From assembly GCA_963169225.1 (NCBI GenBank), contig CAUJDH010000071.1:1-47619 (forward strand): a stretch of 47,619 nucleotides of DNA, given 5' to 3'. Position 1 is the first letter of the stretch. Each line of letters begins with the position of its first letter. Both the position numbers and the translations under genes were made by a program. Below the pieces are notes generated by a model. The model saw nothing but the letters and a program-made list of their open reading frames with translations. It was not told the origin of the DNA and ran no database searches. Source of the DNA: Actinomycetota bacterium. GTDB taxonomy: Bacteria; Actinomycetota; Actinomycetes; S36-B12; UBA10799. This document shows positions 10,743-21,272 of this stretch, piece by piece.

Positions 10743-11528
10743 TCAGACTCGCTCGACATCCTGAACGACGGGTATAAACCGATTCAGCAACTCTTCAAAA
10801 GTTTCTGCGGAGCCAGTAGTAGAAAACCGCAGCGCCCTTGAAGAACTCTGATTGGCTAATAGGTTGCCCTGAACGAGCTCAGAATATACGTCTTTTGCGG
10901 TTTCATCTGCACTTGAGACAAGAGTCACATTGTCACCAACGACATGCTGAATAAGTCCTGTCAAGAGCGGATAGTGGGTGCAACCAAGGATCAAAGTGTC
11001 GATGTCTTGGGCCACGAGCTCGTCCAGGTACTCATGAGCCGTACTCTCAAGCTCATCGCCGTCAGTAACGCCATCCTCAACAAACTCGACAAAACGTGGA
11101 CAAGCCTGCTGCGCAATTGTCACGTTGGGATTCGCCTTGAGGGCATCGGCATAAGCGCCACTTGTGATCGTCGCTTCGGTACCAATAACGCCGATTTTGT
11201 GGTTTTTGGTCGCGTTGACTGCACGACGAACTGCAGGGTGAATTACCTCAACAACAGGCACGTCATAGCGTTCGCGAGCATCACGCAAAGTGGCTGCACT
11301 TGCCGAATTACAGGCGATCACGAGCATCTTGACGCCCTGTTCGACTAAGGCGTCCATAACGTTGAGCGCGTGAGCACGAACCTCAGCAATAGGCAGCGGA
11401 CCGTAGGGGCCGTTAGCCGTATCCCCGACGTAGTTGATCGACTCATGCGGCAGCTGATCGATCACTGCTCGCGCGACAGTGAGACCCCCCACTCCAGAGT
11501 CAAATATCCCGATCGGTGCATTGCTCAT
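10743..11528 (-). CDS. murI: Glutamate racemase
   Basis: 261 aa; [47 protein letters not shown]6-ATG upstream. Confidence 0.96.
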   Translation of the reverse strand: MSNAPIGIFDSGVGGLTVARAVIDQLPHESINYVGDTANGPYGPLPIAEVRAHALNVMDALVEQGVKMLVIACNSASAATLRDARERYDVPVVEVIHPAVRRAVNATKNHKIGVIGTEATITSGAYADALKANPNVTIAQQACPRFVEFVEDGVTDGDELESTAHEYLDELVAQDIDTLILGCTHYPLLTGLIQHVVGDNVTLVSSADETAKDVYSELVQGNLLANQSSSRALRFSTTGSAETFEELLNRFIPVVQDVERV

Positions 11529-11590
11529 TTGGACATCTTACTTTGCGTGATGACAAGCCATCCATCATGCTGACGAAGTACAGTGACGAC

Positions 11591-12037
11591 ATGAGTGAAG
11601 CAGCAGCACAACAAGTAACGCCACCACCTAGTGGCAAACGTCCCGGCACCGTCACGCTCATTGCGATTCTTATCTTTTTGGCAGGAATCATTCAATTGAT
11701 CGCGACGGCAGTTGCCATCGTTCTGATTTTCCAACCAGGCGATGTGCAGCACCTCCATGGTCAACCCGTTAGCGATTGGTACTGGGTACTCACCGCCGTT
11801 TTGTCGTTCATCATGGCGTTGATCTACTTCTGGATCGCGAAGGGCGCTCTACGCGGCGATGCCGAAGCTTGGATGTTGATCAATATCCTCGCAGTAATCA
11901 ACATCGTATTTGCGCTTTTCCAACTCGCATTCGGCACTGGCTGGTTCTCGCTGGTTATCAACATCATCGTGTTGATCATCAACAACACCCAGAATGCACG
12001 CGCTTGGTACCGAATCCCTTCGGCACCACAGCAATAA
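11591..12037 (+). CDS. Small polytopic membrane protein, function unknown
   Basis: Within ORF 11516..12037. The ATG at 11591 (MSEAAAQQVTPPPSGKRPGTVTLIAILIFLAGIIQL...) is preceded by TACAGT-N6, so it is preferred over the upstream start. Four predicted TM segments. Confidence 0.65.
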   Translation: MSEAAAQQVTPPPSGKRPGTVTLIAILIFLAGIIQLIATAVAIVLIFQPGDVQHLHGQPVSDWYWVLTAVLSFIMALIYFWIAKGALRGDAEAWMLINILAVINIVFALFQLAFGTGWFSLVINIIVLIINNTQNARAWYRIPSAPQQ

Positions 12038-12048
12038 GCAACTTAACG

Positions 12049-12079
12049 AAAAAGACCCGGTCAACTGGCCGGGTCTTTT

Positions 12080-12080
<1 letters not shown>
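12049..12080. terminator. Intrinsic, possibly bidirectional terminator between convergent genes
   Basis: aaaaagacccggtc-aact-ggccgggtcttttt: GC-rich stem flanked by A-run and T-run. Confidence 0.9.
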
Positions 12081-13039
<959 letters not shown>

Positions 13040-13043
13040 TTAC

Positions 13044-13376
13044 CTATGCGCGCAGTGCTCCGCCGACGGCTGCCGGCAACTGCTCTGTTACTTCGCTAGC
13101 AACTGATCCTCCGGCTACGGCTGGCAGGATTGTGAGAACATCGTCATCATCTACCTCGGTCTCAAGGCCACCGGTAAAACGAACATCCTCATCGTTCAGA
13201 TAGATCCGAACAAACTGACGCAGCTTGCCATTGTCGACAAGACGATCCTCAAGTCCGGGAAAGTTCGCATCCAAGTCACCGATAACGGACTCAAGGGTCC
13301 CTGGTGCAGCATCGACCTTCTTGTTGCCACCCGTGTAAGTGCGCAAAATTGTCGGGATCTCTACTTGGACAGTCAC
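13044..13376 (-). CDS. cysO: MoaD/ThiS-family sulfur carrier protein (CysO-like) with C-terminal extension
   Basis: 110 aa; VEIPTILRTYTGGNKKVDA...RIYLNDEDVRFTGGLETEVDDDDVLTILPAVAGG followed by SVASEVTEQLPAAVGGALRA. GTG start preceded by TAATCT-N7. Confidence 0.9.
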   Translation of the reverse strand: MTVQVEIPTILRTYTGGNKKVDAAPGTLESVIGDLDANFPGLEDRLVDNGKLRQFVRIYLNDEDVRFTGGLETEVDDDDVLTILPAVAGGSVASEVTEQLPAAVGGALRA

Positions 13377-13440
13377 AACTACTAGATTACGCGGATCACT
13401 CTCGCGGTTTGTGAGTCGGTCTCCCGATTCTGAAGCAGCG

Positions 13441-13857
13441 TTAGACGATCGTCACTTCTTCTTCGGTGACTACTCCATCGACGATCCGGTAGGAACGAAG
13501 TGGTGCTTCCTCATTTACCGACCCGTTTTCAGCGGTCGAGACCAGTACGTAGTGCGCGTTGGGCTCAGAAGCATAGGAGATATCGGTACGCGACGGATAA
13601 GCCTCGGTCGCAGTATGGGAGTGATAGATCACGACCGGCTCCTCGTCGTTCCGATCCATCTCTCGATACAGACGCAATAGGTCGCCAGAGTCAAATTCGT
13701 AAAACGTGGTTGACATAGCAGCGTTGAGCATGGGAATAAAGCGACTGGGAACGTCACTGCCCACGGCACCGGCAACAACTCCGCATGCCTCATCGGGGTG
13801 GTCAGCCTTAGCGTGCTTGATGATGCTGTCCACGATCTCACGTGAAATAGTTAGCAC
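13441..13857 (-). CDS. mec: M67 (JAMM) family metallopeptidase, Mec-like CysO-cysteine hydrolase
   Basis: 138 aa; YHSHTATEAYPSRTDISYA is the JAMM HxH...S..D motif; operon context with CysO and CysM; AGGAG upstream of the GTG start. Confidence 0.9.
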   Translation of the reverse strand: MLTISREIVDSIIKHAKADHPDEACGVVAGAVGSDVPSRFIPMLNAAMSTTFYEFDSGDLLRLYREMDRNDEEPVVIYHSHTATEAYPSRTDISYASEPNAHYVLVSTAENGSVNEEAPLRSYRIVDGVVTEEEVTIV

Positions 13858-13932
13858 TCGCTTCTCCTGGTTTCCATTGATCGATTCGTAAATGGCCCTA
13901 CAGTTAATCTGTCTAACGCTATGGCTAGGTCT

Positions 13933-14523
13933 CTAGCTCAACACTTCGAGCAACGAGCCCTGCCACCATGTCAAGAAATCATACAACTCACGCACAGTCT
14001 GAATCGCTGGGTTCGCCAGGCGATCCAACTCATCAGGTTCACCAATCCCCACTTGAACAGCAATAGTTAGACGCAAATCGTTGATGCTTCGAAGCCACGG
14101 CGTTACCTCGTCAACTCCGAGAACGATTTGGGGAGGATCCGCACCGGCCGCGGCTGCCAGTGTGCGATTGATCAGCCGAGCATTATCAATCTTTTGTTTT
14201 CGGAGTTCCGGTTCCGTAAAACGTCGAAAATCATGTGCTTGTCCGGTGTCGCCCACATAGCCAGGTGGAAACAATCGAGCCGACATGGGTTCCTTGGGTT
14301 CTGCACACTCTGCACCAGCGGTTTGATCGAAGATCTCACTCAAACCCAGTTGATCAAATATCGGATCATCGCCACGCGAGGTCTCGTCGACTTGTGTATC
14401 CAGTGTCAATAAGTCGATCAATTCGTCAAAGGCATGGATCAAAATGGCACATTCGGCAGGATCAACCTCACTGACAAAAATAAGGTCGTCGTGGTTCACG
14501 ATTCGTTCGAAAGCGCGCGCCAT
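13933..14523 (-). CDS. DUF2017-like protein
   Basis: Within ORF 13933..14553; ATG at 14523 (MARAFERIVNHDDLIFVSEVDPAECAIL) lies just after the clpS stop. Family assigned from clpS-DUF2017-mec gene order and sequence look. Confidence 0.65.
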   Translation of the reverse strand: MARAFERIVNHDDLIFVSEVDPAECAILIHAFDELIDLLTLDTQVDETSRGDDPIFDQLGLSEIFDQTAGAECAEPKEPMSARLFPPGYVGDTGQAHDFRRFTEPELRKQKIDNARLINRTLAAAAGADPPQIVLGVDEVTPWLRSINDLRLTIAVQVGIGEPDELDRLANPAIQTVRELYDFLTWWQGSLLEVLS

Positions 14524-14525
14524 AA

Positions 14526-14846
14526 CTATTGGGCCTTCTCGACGGTAGCCCATAGTCCGAACGAGTGCATGGCAGCGACATCACGCTCAACTTGTTCTCT
14601 GGTGCCGGATGAAACCGCCGCTCGTCCGCTGTTATGAACCTGCAGCATGAGTGATTCCGCTTTTTCTTTGGAGTAGCCAAAATAGCTTGTGAACACAAAC
14701 GTCACATAAGTCATAAGATTCACGGGGTCATCCCACACGACGCACTGCCAGAGTGCGTCGAGGTCGTACTCGAGGTCAAGGTCCTCAAGTTCTGCTGGTG
14801 CGGTTGCCACACCGTTGATCTTCCCATGAGCAAGCCATGGGAGCAA
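14526..14846 (-). CDS. clpS: ATP-dependent Clp protease adaptor ClpS
   Basis: [58 protein letters not shown]. Start uncertain: TTG at 14846 or GTG near 14810. Confidence 0.9.
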   Translation of the reverse strand: MLPWLAHGKINGVATAPAELEDLDLEYDLDALWQCVVWDDPVNLMTYVTFVFTSYFGYSKEKAESLMLQVHNSGRAAVSSGTREQVERDVAAMHSFGLWATVEKAQ

Positions 14847-14850
14847 CGCT

Positions 14851-16230
14851 TTACCTAGTGCGCAGAACGAAGGTCTTGCTGTACGCCGCTGTATAACCCG
14901 AGCGGGCAGGGACTGCTATGCGGAAGGTGTACTTAGCTTTGCGCTTCTTGGTGAACACGCTGGTGCGGTAGTTACCGGCCTTGGTCGTCTTGACCGTTCG
15001 GACATTGCGCCAACCATTTTTGGTGTATCGCTGAAGTCGGATATTGGCCTTGCGCTTCGGGCTGATCTTGCCCTTGACCCATAGCTTCGTTCCCGGCTTG
15101 CGCAGCTTGTTGGTGTACGAACGGGACACTTTTTGGCTTCTGATGCCTGCTTCGGCACGAAGCAACGGCCATTGGGAGCTGATTTCCGTACCAACCATCC
15201 ACTGTGCGAGGCCACCGGTGTTGTACTTCTTAGCAATGGCTAGCCGTCGGACTTGGGTGTACTGGTCGGAGACCCAGGCAACCCGTTTGCAGTTACCCGT
15301 CTTGTAGTTCTTATAGAGCTCGGCCGAGGCTGCGTCACGCTTCCAGGCGCTCGACCCAGGGATCGACGACCGCTGATTGGAATGGAACGTTTTAGTGGAA
15401 CCGCAGCCAGAACCTGAGATTGCCCAATCGCGGCCATAAGTCGGCGTACCAACTTGGAACTTTCGACCACCAACAGCTGAGACGCCGTACTTAGTGACGT
15501 TGTCTACCCACGACAGTGGACCACCAACTGGACCAGGGCTGTCCCACGAATAGTCATAAGTCATGACCCGCAATTTGTCGATGTAGTTCTTGATGCCCTT
15601 CCAGTCATAAACCCAGTAGCCGCTCTTGTCACCAGTCATGGGAGGGAGTGCAACTGAGATCTTCTTTCCGCTGGCCTTGAACTTTGCACTCAGTTGCTTC
15701 ATGAACTGAACCCAGGCCGGACGAGTGGCTGCCCAAGTGCTTCGGTTATCACTGAAAGCGAACTTCTCGAAGTCAAGATCAATTCCGTCGTACTTATTGT
15801 CAACAACAAGTGAGTGGATCTGATTGACCAAAGCAGCACGTTGAGTTGAATTCTTCATCACACCGGACATGTATCCCGCACCGGTGCCGTCCGTAATCGA
15901 AGGCCAAATGCCAGCGCCTTTTCCCTTGATTTTGGCGAGTACTGCGTCACGTTCCGACTTGGATAAGTGGTTTTGGATAGTGATCTTGCTGGTGTTACTA
16001 GATGATTTGGCAGCGTTGTGCCAGAACGGAGAGATATCCGAGAAGATCGAAGAGTTGGCTAGGAACGAGTTCACTGAGGCATTCGTGGTCCAGTAAGGCA
16101 TCCAGCCACTCATAAAGCGCGCAGGCACCGAATTGGCCGATGCCGGACTAACCGGTCCACCCACGAGGAGCCCGGCCGCAACAGCCAAACTTGCTATGAC
16201 ACTTACGACGCCAGCCATGATTCGCTTCAT
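14851..16230 (-). CDS. Secreted GH18-family glycosidase with basic C-terminal domain
   Basis: 459 aa; signal peptide; [16 protein letters not shown] fits the GH18 DxxDxDxE motif; C-terminus rich in Lys/Arg. Confidence 0.87.
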   Translation of the reverse strand: MKRIMAGVVSVIASLAVAAGLLVGGPVSPASANSVPARFMSGWMPYWTTNASVNSFLANSSIFSDISPFWHNAAKSSSNTSKITIQNHLSKSERDAVLAKIKGKGAGIWPSITDGTGAGYMSGVMKNSTQRAALVNQIHSLVVDNKYDGIDLDFEKFAFSDNRSTWAATRPAWVQFMKQLSAKFKASGKKISVALPPMTGDKSGYWVYDWKGIKNYIDKLRVMTYDYSWDSPGPVGGPLSWVDNVTKYGVSAVGGRKFQVGTPTYGRDWAISGSGCGSTKTFHSNQRSSIPGSSAWKRDAASAELYKNYKTGNCKRVAWVSDQYTQVRRLAIAKKYNTGGLAQWMVGTEISSQWPLLRAEAGIRSQKVSRSYTNKLRKPGTKLWVKGKISPKRKANIRLQRYTKNGWRNVRTVKTTKAGNYRTSVFTKKRKAKYTFRIAVPARSGYTAAYSKTFVLRTR

Positions 16231-16494
16231 AATTCAAGACTGGCATACACATCAGCTGATTTCGAACTCTCTCCACAACAAAATGACAAAGGTTACTCTC
16301 TGTGCAACGCAAACGAGATAGACAAAATTCTTACGTTGGTCGTTCACCCGCTAAGACTCTTGGGTCACGAACCTCGCGATCCGGACATTAGCCCACATCC
16401 CTCGCACCCACTGTGGTCTGTCACACAGTTCCTATCTGGCGAAACTCGAGAATTGTCCAACATACGGAGCAAACCTCGTTCTAATCTCGAAGGT

Positions 16495-18003
16495 ATGCAC
16501 AAAGAAACCGTGACTAGCGCAAATCTGCGCTCCCCCGCACGCATTCGTACACGCGCCGGATTGAGCGTCGCCTGCTCCTTGGCAGTCACCGCCGGCGTCC
16601 TAGGACCTGTGGCCGCCGCCTCTCAAGCAGTCGCTGCCCCAGCCGCCAAGGCGCCCGCACCTGCGAAGGCCAAGGCAAAGGATCCGGAAGCGGCGATCAT
16701 CAAGAAGGCTCAGAACGGTTCGCTCTACACAGCCGGCAAGAGCCTTTACGGCCCACTGACCGCGACCCGCGCAACGGTGTCGACGGCCAGCGCTCACTCC
16801 AGGATCAAGAGGCTCGTCGGCAAGCGCCTAAAGAATAAGGCCGTTGGTAAGACCTATTCGTACGTGGTGACCGATGTTGCCACCGGTAAGTCAATCTCTG
16901 GTCGCGGCAGCAGGACTGGACGTCTAACAGCTTCGACCATGAAGATCATGACTGCCTCTGCCGCACTTCAAACATTCGGGCCGGACTACCAGTTCAGCAC
17001 CAAGGTAGTAGTACTTGGTAAGGGCAAAGTTGCATTGGTTGGCGGAGGCGACGCGACCCTCACACGTTCCAATCTCAGCACTTTGTCGAGTCGAGTAGCC
17101 AAAGAGCTTAAGAAGGATGCTGCCAAAGGCGATGCGTCAACAATCGCCCCAGAGCCAGGCAAAGCCTTAGAACTCTATGTCGATGACTCGATGTACGTTG
17201 CTCCGTCAAAACCAGGTGGTTGGACCAATAGCTACCAGCCGTACATCGTGCGACCAGTTCGTGCGTTGGGCACGCTTGGCTACTACGGCTGGGACTCGAC
17301 GGTGAATGCCGCTAACTACTTCCGTGACCGACTCAAGGTTCACCTCAAGAATTCTGGAATCAAATACACGTCCAATAAAAACGTGACGCGAACAAGAGCT
17401 GCTAAGACTGCGCAAGTCGTGTCTGACTTCAAGGGCGTTCCCTTGAGCAGTCAGATCTACAGCTTCTTACAGCCAAGCGAGAACAATATCGGCGAGATGC
17501 TGTTCCGTAACGTTGCTCATGCCAAGGGTTATTCAACTAGCTGGGCAGGCTCACGAACTGCTGTGCGAAACGTTCTGTCTAGGGAACTCAAAATCCCACT
17601 CGCTAACACACGCATTGACGATGGAAGTGGCGTGGCGCGTACTGACCGACTCACTCCCATCGCACTCACTACCGCATTGCGCCGGGCTGCTGATCGTAAG
17701 AACTACCCCAAGCTGTGGCCGATTTACTACGGCGGATCGTTGCCACTATCTGGCCGCACTGGCACGCTCTCGTCCGGTTCGGGTCGATTCAACACACGCC
17801 CAACGGTATGTGCGCGCGGCAAGGTTCGAGCCAAGACCGGAACACTGTTCGACACGATCGGACTGGCCGGCTTAACTGTAGGCCGAGACGGCAAACTCAA
17901 GGCATTCGCGTTCTTAGTGAATAAACGCCCACAGCGCTATAGCCCGCTGCAAACCCGACGAATCGTTGACCGTGGAGCTGCGACTGTCAACGGCTGCTAC
18001 TAA
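16495..18003 (+). CDS. dacB: D-alanyl-D-alanine carboxypeptidase/endopeptidase (PBP4, peptidase S13)
   Basis: Part of ORF 16336..18003. SxxK in TASTMKIMTA, SxN in QPSENNIGE, KTG in RAKTGTL. The ATG at 16495 follows TAATCT-N7 and precedes a signal-peptide-like sequence. Confidence 0.88.
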   Translation: MHKETVTSANLRSPARIRTRAGLSVACSLAVTAGVLGPVAAASQAVAAPAAKAPAPAKAKAKDPEAAIIKKAQNGSLYTAGKSLYGPLTATRATVSTASAHSRIKRLVGKRLKNKAVGKTYSYVVTDVATGKSISGRGSRTGRLTASTMKIMTASAALQTFGPDYQFSTKVVVLGKGKVALVGGGDATLTRSNLSTLSSRVAKELKKDAAKGDASTIAPEPGKALELYVDDSMYVAPSKPGGWTNSYQPYIVRPVRALGTLGYYGWDSTVNAANYFRDRLKVHLKNSGIKYTSNKNVTRTRAAKTAQVVSDFKGVPLSSQIYSFLQPSENNIGEMLFRNVAHAKGYSTSWAGSRTAVRNVLSRELKIPLANTRIDDGSGVARTDRLTPIALTTALRRAADRKNYPKLWPIYYGGSLPLSGRTGTLSSGSGRFNTRPTVCARGKVRAKTGTLFDTIGLAGLTVGRDGKLKAFAFLVNKRPQRYSPLQTRRIVDRGAATVNGCY

Positions 18004-18034
18004 AGCTCGCCGCTCACCTGTATGAGCGAACAAA

Positions 18035-18078
18035 AAGAGAGCCTGTTCTTGTTTATATGAACAAGAACAGGCTCTCTT
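18035..18078 (-). terminator. Perfect 19-bp hairpin between convergent genes; terminator for the minus-strand gene
   Basis: aagagagcctgttcttgtt-tatatg-aacaagaacaggctctctt. On the minus strand the stem is followed by TTTTTG. Confidence 0.75.
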
Positions 18079-18091
18079 AGTACGTGCTTGC

Positions 18092-19894
18092 CTATGGATT
18101 CATCTTGTAGGCGTCCGCCTGCGCGATAACCTCCGAGTAGAAGACATCCTCAGCAGCCTGGTCACGATGCGCATGACGGATCAGTCCCTGCGCTCCCTCG
18201 CGCTGCTCGTTAGTCGCGGTTGGTTGACCGGCTAACGACAGTGCGTACTCACTGAAGTCACGAACATAGACCTGGAACACCCGGTCGATATGAGCCTCAG
18301 TGAGTCCCGACATATCCGAGACGCTTGTCTCACGTTTGCCGCCAGGGGCATCGTCGATTGCCAGTGCAGCCGATTCCAAGATCAATTGTGCGTAGACAAC
18401 CAGCGTGAACAGCTGACCGATGCTCAACAGGAAGTCGAGATCGTCCGACTGTTCCTTTGTTGGTGCCTGCGTCGCGATGAGTTGACCAAAGGCTGTCATC
18501 TGCTCGATGAAGATCGCTACGTTTGGCAGGTCCTTGAACCGCTCGAACGCAGGCTTAGGGTTGTGGAACCCGATCTGAGACAGACCCGAAGCAGAACCTT
18601 GTTTGAACAGGTATTCGTCATCCTTGTGATCCATACGTGCATGGATCTCGGGATGGTCACTACCGAATCCGGCTGCTGCACCGAGGTACTGCGGCAGGAA
18701 CTTCAACACGAGCGCGAGGTTGACGTGGACGGTTCCCTCTAGCTTGGGCAACGCACGAATATGGTGCACAGCCTGCTCGAAGTAAGTGTCCTTCTCGAAT
18801 CCGCGGGCAGCAATAACATCCCACAGCAGGTCAATAACGCGCTCGCCCTCCATCGTCACCTTCATCTTGGTGATCGGGTTGAACAGGAGGAAGCGGCGAT
18901 CCTCAGGCGTAGACGAACGGAAGTAGTCAGCCGAACGCGGCGCGTAGAGCTTCATGCCGATCAGACGCGAATAAGCATCAGCGAGGATCCGCTTGACGTG
19001 AGTGAAGTCGGTGACGCGCTTGTCAAACAGTACTCGGTTGTATGCGTGGTCGAGCGCCTCGTAGAACGAGTGCTCGGCAATGCCCGTACTGGCCCATCCG
19101 AGGTTGACCTTGCCAACATTGATCGCGGCAAGGGCTGCGTCCCAGGCCGGTTTGCCAGTGTGCAAAATGTCGTCTTCAGTCACCGGGTAGTCGTGCAGCT
19201 CGAAAGCTGAGACGTACATGGTGCCGTGGACGACATTCTTTTGGAGTTCGTACTGCGGCGCCTTGGGATCAGCCAAGAAGAATACATACTCGCCTGGGCG
19301 TTCTGGATCGTCATCGCTGAACTTGCCGAATACCGCAAGACGCGCGGCCTCGTTGCCGTTGCCGATGTAGTACTTGGGTCCGCTGGCCAGCCATCCCTCA
19401 CCATCAGGGTTCGGGCGAACGATCATGTCAGTCGAGTAGATGTCGGCACCGTGCGTCTGCTCAGACAGCCCGAAACCGAAGATGCCACCCTCCTTGAGAA
19501 GGTTGGCGACGAGTGCTTTGGCTTTGGTGTTCGAGCTGGTCCACACTGGGCCCAAACCGAGAACTGTTACTTGCCAGGCATACCAGTGATCAAGGGAGTA
19601 GAAACCGAGGATCTCGTTCAAATCGTTGATACGACGCAGATCCCAAGCAGCTCCTGGATGCTTAACCTCATCAAGAGCACCCACCTCAGCAGGAATCGCC
19701 ACATTGGAGAACAGATTCTCTTTGGCGATGAATTCCATAAAGTCCGTGTACCACTGAGCAGCGTGATACTCATCTTTGAGTTTGGCTTTGCCTTTGGTCT
19801 CAAAGAAGTCGACGAGAGCTAGCAACTGGCGTGCAGATTCCTCGTCAAGATGGGTCGGATTGTAGGTCTTGGGGTTGAACAATAGGCCTGACAC
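18092..19894 (-). CDS. Acyl-CoA dehydrogenase family protein
   Basis: ORF 18092..19912; GTG at 19894 (VSGLLFNPKTYNPTHLDEESARQ) preferred. GIFGFGLSEQTHGADIYSTDMIVRP...GEGWLASGPKYYIGNGNEAA is the ACAD middle-domain pattern. Confidence 0.87.
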   Translation of the reverse strand: MSGLLFNPKTYNPTHLDEESARQLLALVDFFETKGKAKLKDEYHAAQWYTDFMEFIAKENLFSNVAIPAEVGALDEVKHPGAAWDLRRINDLNEILGFYSLDHWYAWQVTVLGLGPVWTSSNTKAKALVANLLKEGGIFGFGLSEQTHGADIYSTDMIVRPNPDGEGWLASGPKYYIGNGNEAARLAVFGKFSDDDPERPGEYVFFLADPKAPQYELQKNVVHGTMYVSAFELHDYPVTEDDILHTGKPAWDAALAAINVGKVNLGWASTGIAEHSFYEALDHAYNRVLFDKRVTDFTHVKRILADAYSRLIGMKLYAPRSADYFRSSTPEDRRFLLFNPITKMKVTMEGERVIDLLWDVIAARGFEKDTYFEQAVHHIRALPKLEGTVHVNLALVLKFLPQYLGAAAGFGSDHPEIHARMDHKDDEYLFKQGSASGLSQIGFHNPKPAFERFKDLPNVAIFIEQMTAFGQLIATQAPTKEQSDDLDFLLSIGQLFTLVVYAQLILESAALAIDDAPGGKRETSVSDMSGLTEAHIDRVFQVYVRDFSEYALSLAGQPTATNEQREGAQGLIRHAHRDQAAEDVFYSEVIAQADAYKMNP

Positions 19895-19916
19895 TGAGGC
19901 ACCCTTCTGCAATGAG

Positions 19917-20507
19917 TTAGGAGGCCTTTTGTGCTGAGGTCTCCGAACTGGATGAAGCCTTCTTTGAAGGCTTTTTCTTTGCCTTGACTACGTTATTAGG
20001 TGTCGCTTTGGCCTGGTTCGCCGGAGTCGCTTTTTTCGTCTCAAGTTGATCTTCATCTGCAGTCGTCGCCTTTTCGGCAACTTCATCCGCAACCTCATAG
20101 GCCTTATCTGAAGTCTTGCGGGCCGCCTTATCAGCAACCTCAGTGGTAGCTTCGGCCACCTTCTCGACTTTGCCTGCGCTCCCTGCAGCAGCATCGCCAG
20201 TCTTGCGTGCCATGTCGTCTGCCGCCGTCGCTACAGCTGTGAGCGTCTCGTCCGTAATGGATCCTGCCGTAGCTGCAGCCGCATTGGCCTTATCAGCAGC
20301 ATGAGCGACTGCATCGGAGGCAGCGTGGGCCACATCTCCTACTGCATTGGCTGTTCCAGCAGCAACGGATGTGACAGTGTCTGCTGCCTTCTCAGTGGCT
20401 TTCGAAACTGTGGGTCCTGCTTGACGACGTCTGTACGCCAAATAGCCAACGGTCGCTGCAGTTGCGGCACTCAAAATTGCCAAAGGTTTCTTCATAACTA
20501 CGTTCAT
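19917..20507 (-). CDS. Ala/Lys-rich low-complexity protein with one N-terminal TM segment
   Basis: 196 aa; MKKPLAILSAATAATVGYLAYRRR then Ala-rich amphipathic repeats (ADKANAAAATAG, AEKATT...) and KAKKKPSKKASSSSETSAQKAS tail. Confidence 0.6.
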   Translation of the reverse strand: MNVVMKKPLAILSAATAATVGYLAYRRRQAGPTVSKATEKAADTVTSVAAGTANAVGDVAHAASDAVAHAADKANAAAATAGSITDETLTAVATAADDMARKTGDAAAGSAGKVEKVAEATTEVADKAARKTSDKAYEVADEVAEKATTADEDQLETKKATPANQAKATPNNVVKAKKKPSKKASSSSETSAQKAS

Positions 20508-20526
20508 ACCCGAATTTTGGGCATAT

Positions 20527-20566
20527 AACTACCCCCTTAGCCCAATTGCTGGCTAAGGGGGTAGTT
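20527..20566. repeat. 16-bp perfect inverted repeat / possible terminator downstream of the HdeD-like gene
   Basis: aactacccccttagcc-caattgct-ggctaagggggtagtt; no obvious T-run on either side. Confidence 0.6.
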
Positions 20567-20602
20567 GAGGTTTATGAAGCTAAATAGCCTCTGGCTGCTG
20601 GA

Positions 20603-21226
20603 TTACTGGCTACCGGCAACCGCTTTGTTAATTTTGCTTCGTAGTACGAGCGCTGCGATGACCTCGAAGATACCGAGAATGATCAGCCACAAGCCGGTGA
20701 AGATCACGAGTACACCAAGCGAAGCGATCGGGTACACCAACACGACGATTCCGGCAATGATGCCAAGAACACCAGTGAAGATCGCCCACCCATTAGAACC
20801 TGCTGTTCGTGAACCAGCGCCCGCGAACAGCACCACGAATCCACGCATGATCCACCAGAGACCGATAAATAGGACCAGCAGTTCGATTCGGTTGACCAGG
20901 CTCTGGAACGCGATGATTCCCAGGATGATGCCCAAGATGCCGGTGATCGCACTGAGGACGCGGTTCGTGGTGTTCAGCTTGCTACCGAAAGCCATCACCA
21001 ACTGAACGACTCCGCTGACCAGCAGCCAAATGCCGAGAATCACTGCGGCAACGCGAACGGTCGACTCCGGGTAAGCCAAGATCAAAATTCCGATGATGAT
21101 GCTTACAACACCAATACCGAGCGGCATTAGCCATGAGCTACCAAGCCTGGCCATCACCTCATCGGCTTCTGAGGTTACTTCTTGGTCTGCCTCAAGAACA
21201 TCGCTTGCAATATCGTCGTTGCTCAT
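20603..21226 (-). CDS. HdeD/DUF308-family membrane protein
   Basis: 207 aa; repeated GVVSIIIGILILAYPEST, GVLGIIAGIVVLVYPIASLGVLVIFTGLWLIILGIFEVIAA; AAGGAG SD. Confidence 0.85.
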   Translation of the reverse strand: MSNDDIASDVLEADQEVTSEADEVMARLGSSWLMPLGIGVVSIIIGILILAYPESTVRVAAVILGIWLLVSGVVQLVMAFGSKLNTTNRVLSAITGILGIILGIIAFQSLVNRIELLVLFIGLWWIMRGFVVLFAGAGSRTAGSNGWAIFTGVLGIIAGIVVLVYPIASLGVLVIFTGLWLIILGIFEVIAALVLRSKINKAVAGSQ

Positions 21227-21272
21227 TGCGCTCCTTTAGTCATTGAACTAGATCTTTAAGAAGTGTGGAAAT

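Noticed and set aside
16336-16494. N-terminal extension of the dacB ORF
   Set aside because: The signal-peptide-like region begins after 16495 and TAATCT-N7-ATG supports the downstream start; the upstream 53 residues are probably untranslated.
18290-19822. Three plus-strand ORFs (150, 149, 198 aa) opposite the acyl-CoA dehydrogenase gene
   Set aside because: Fully overlapped by a clear ACAD coding frame; no start signals or domains.
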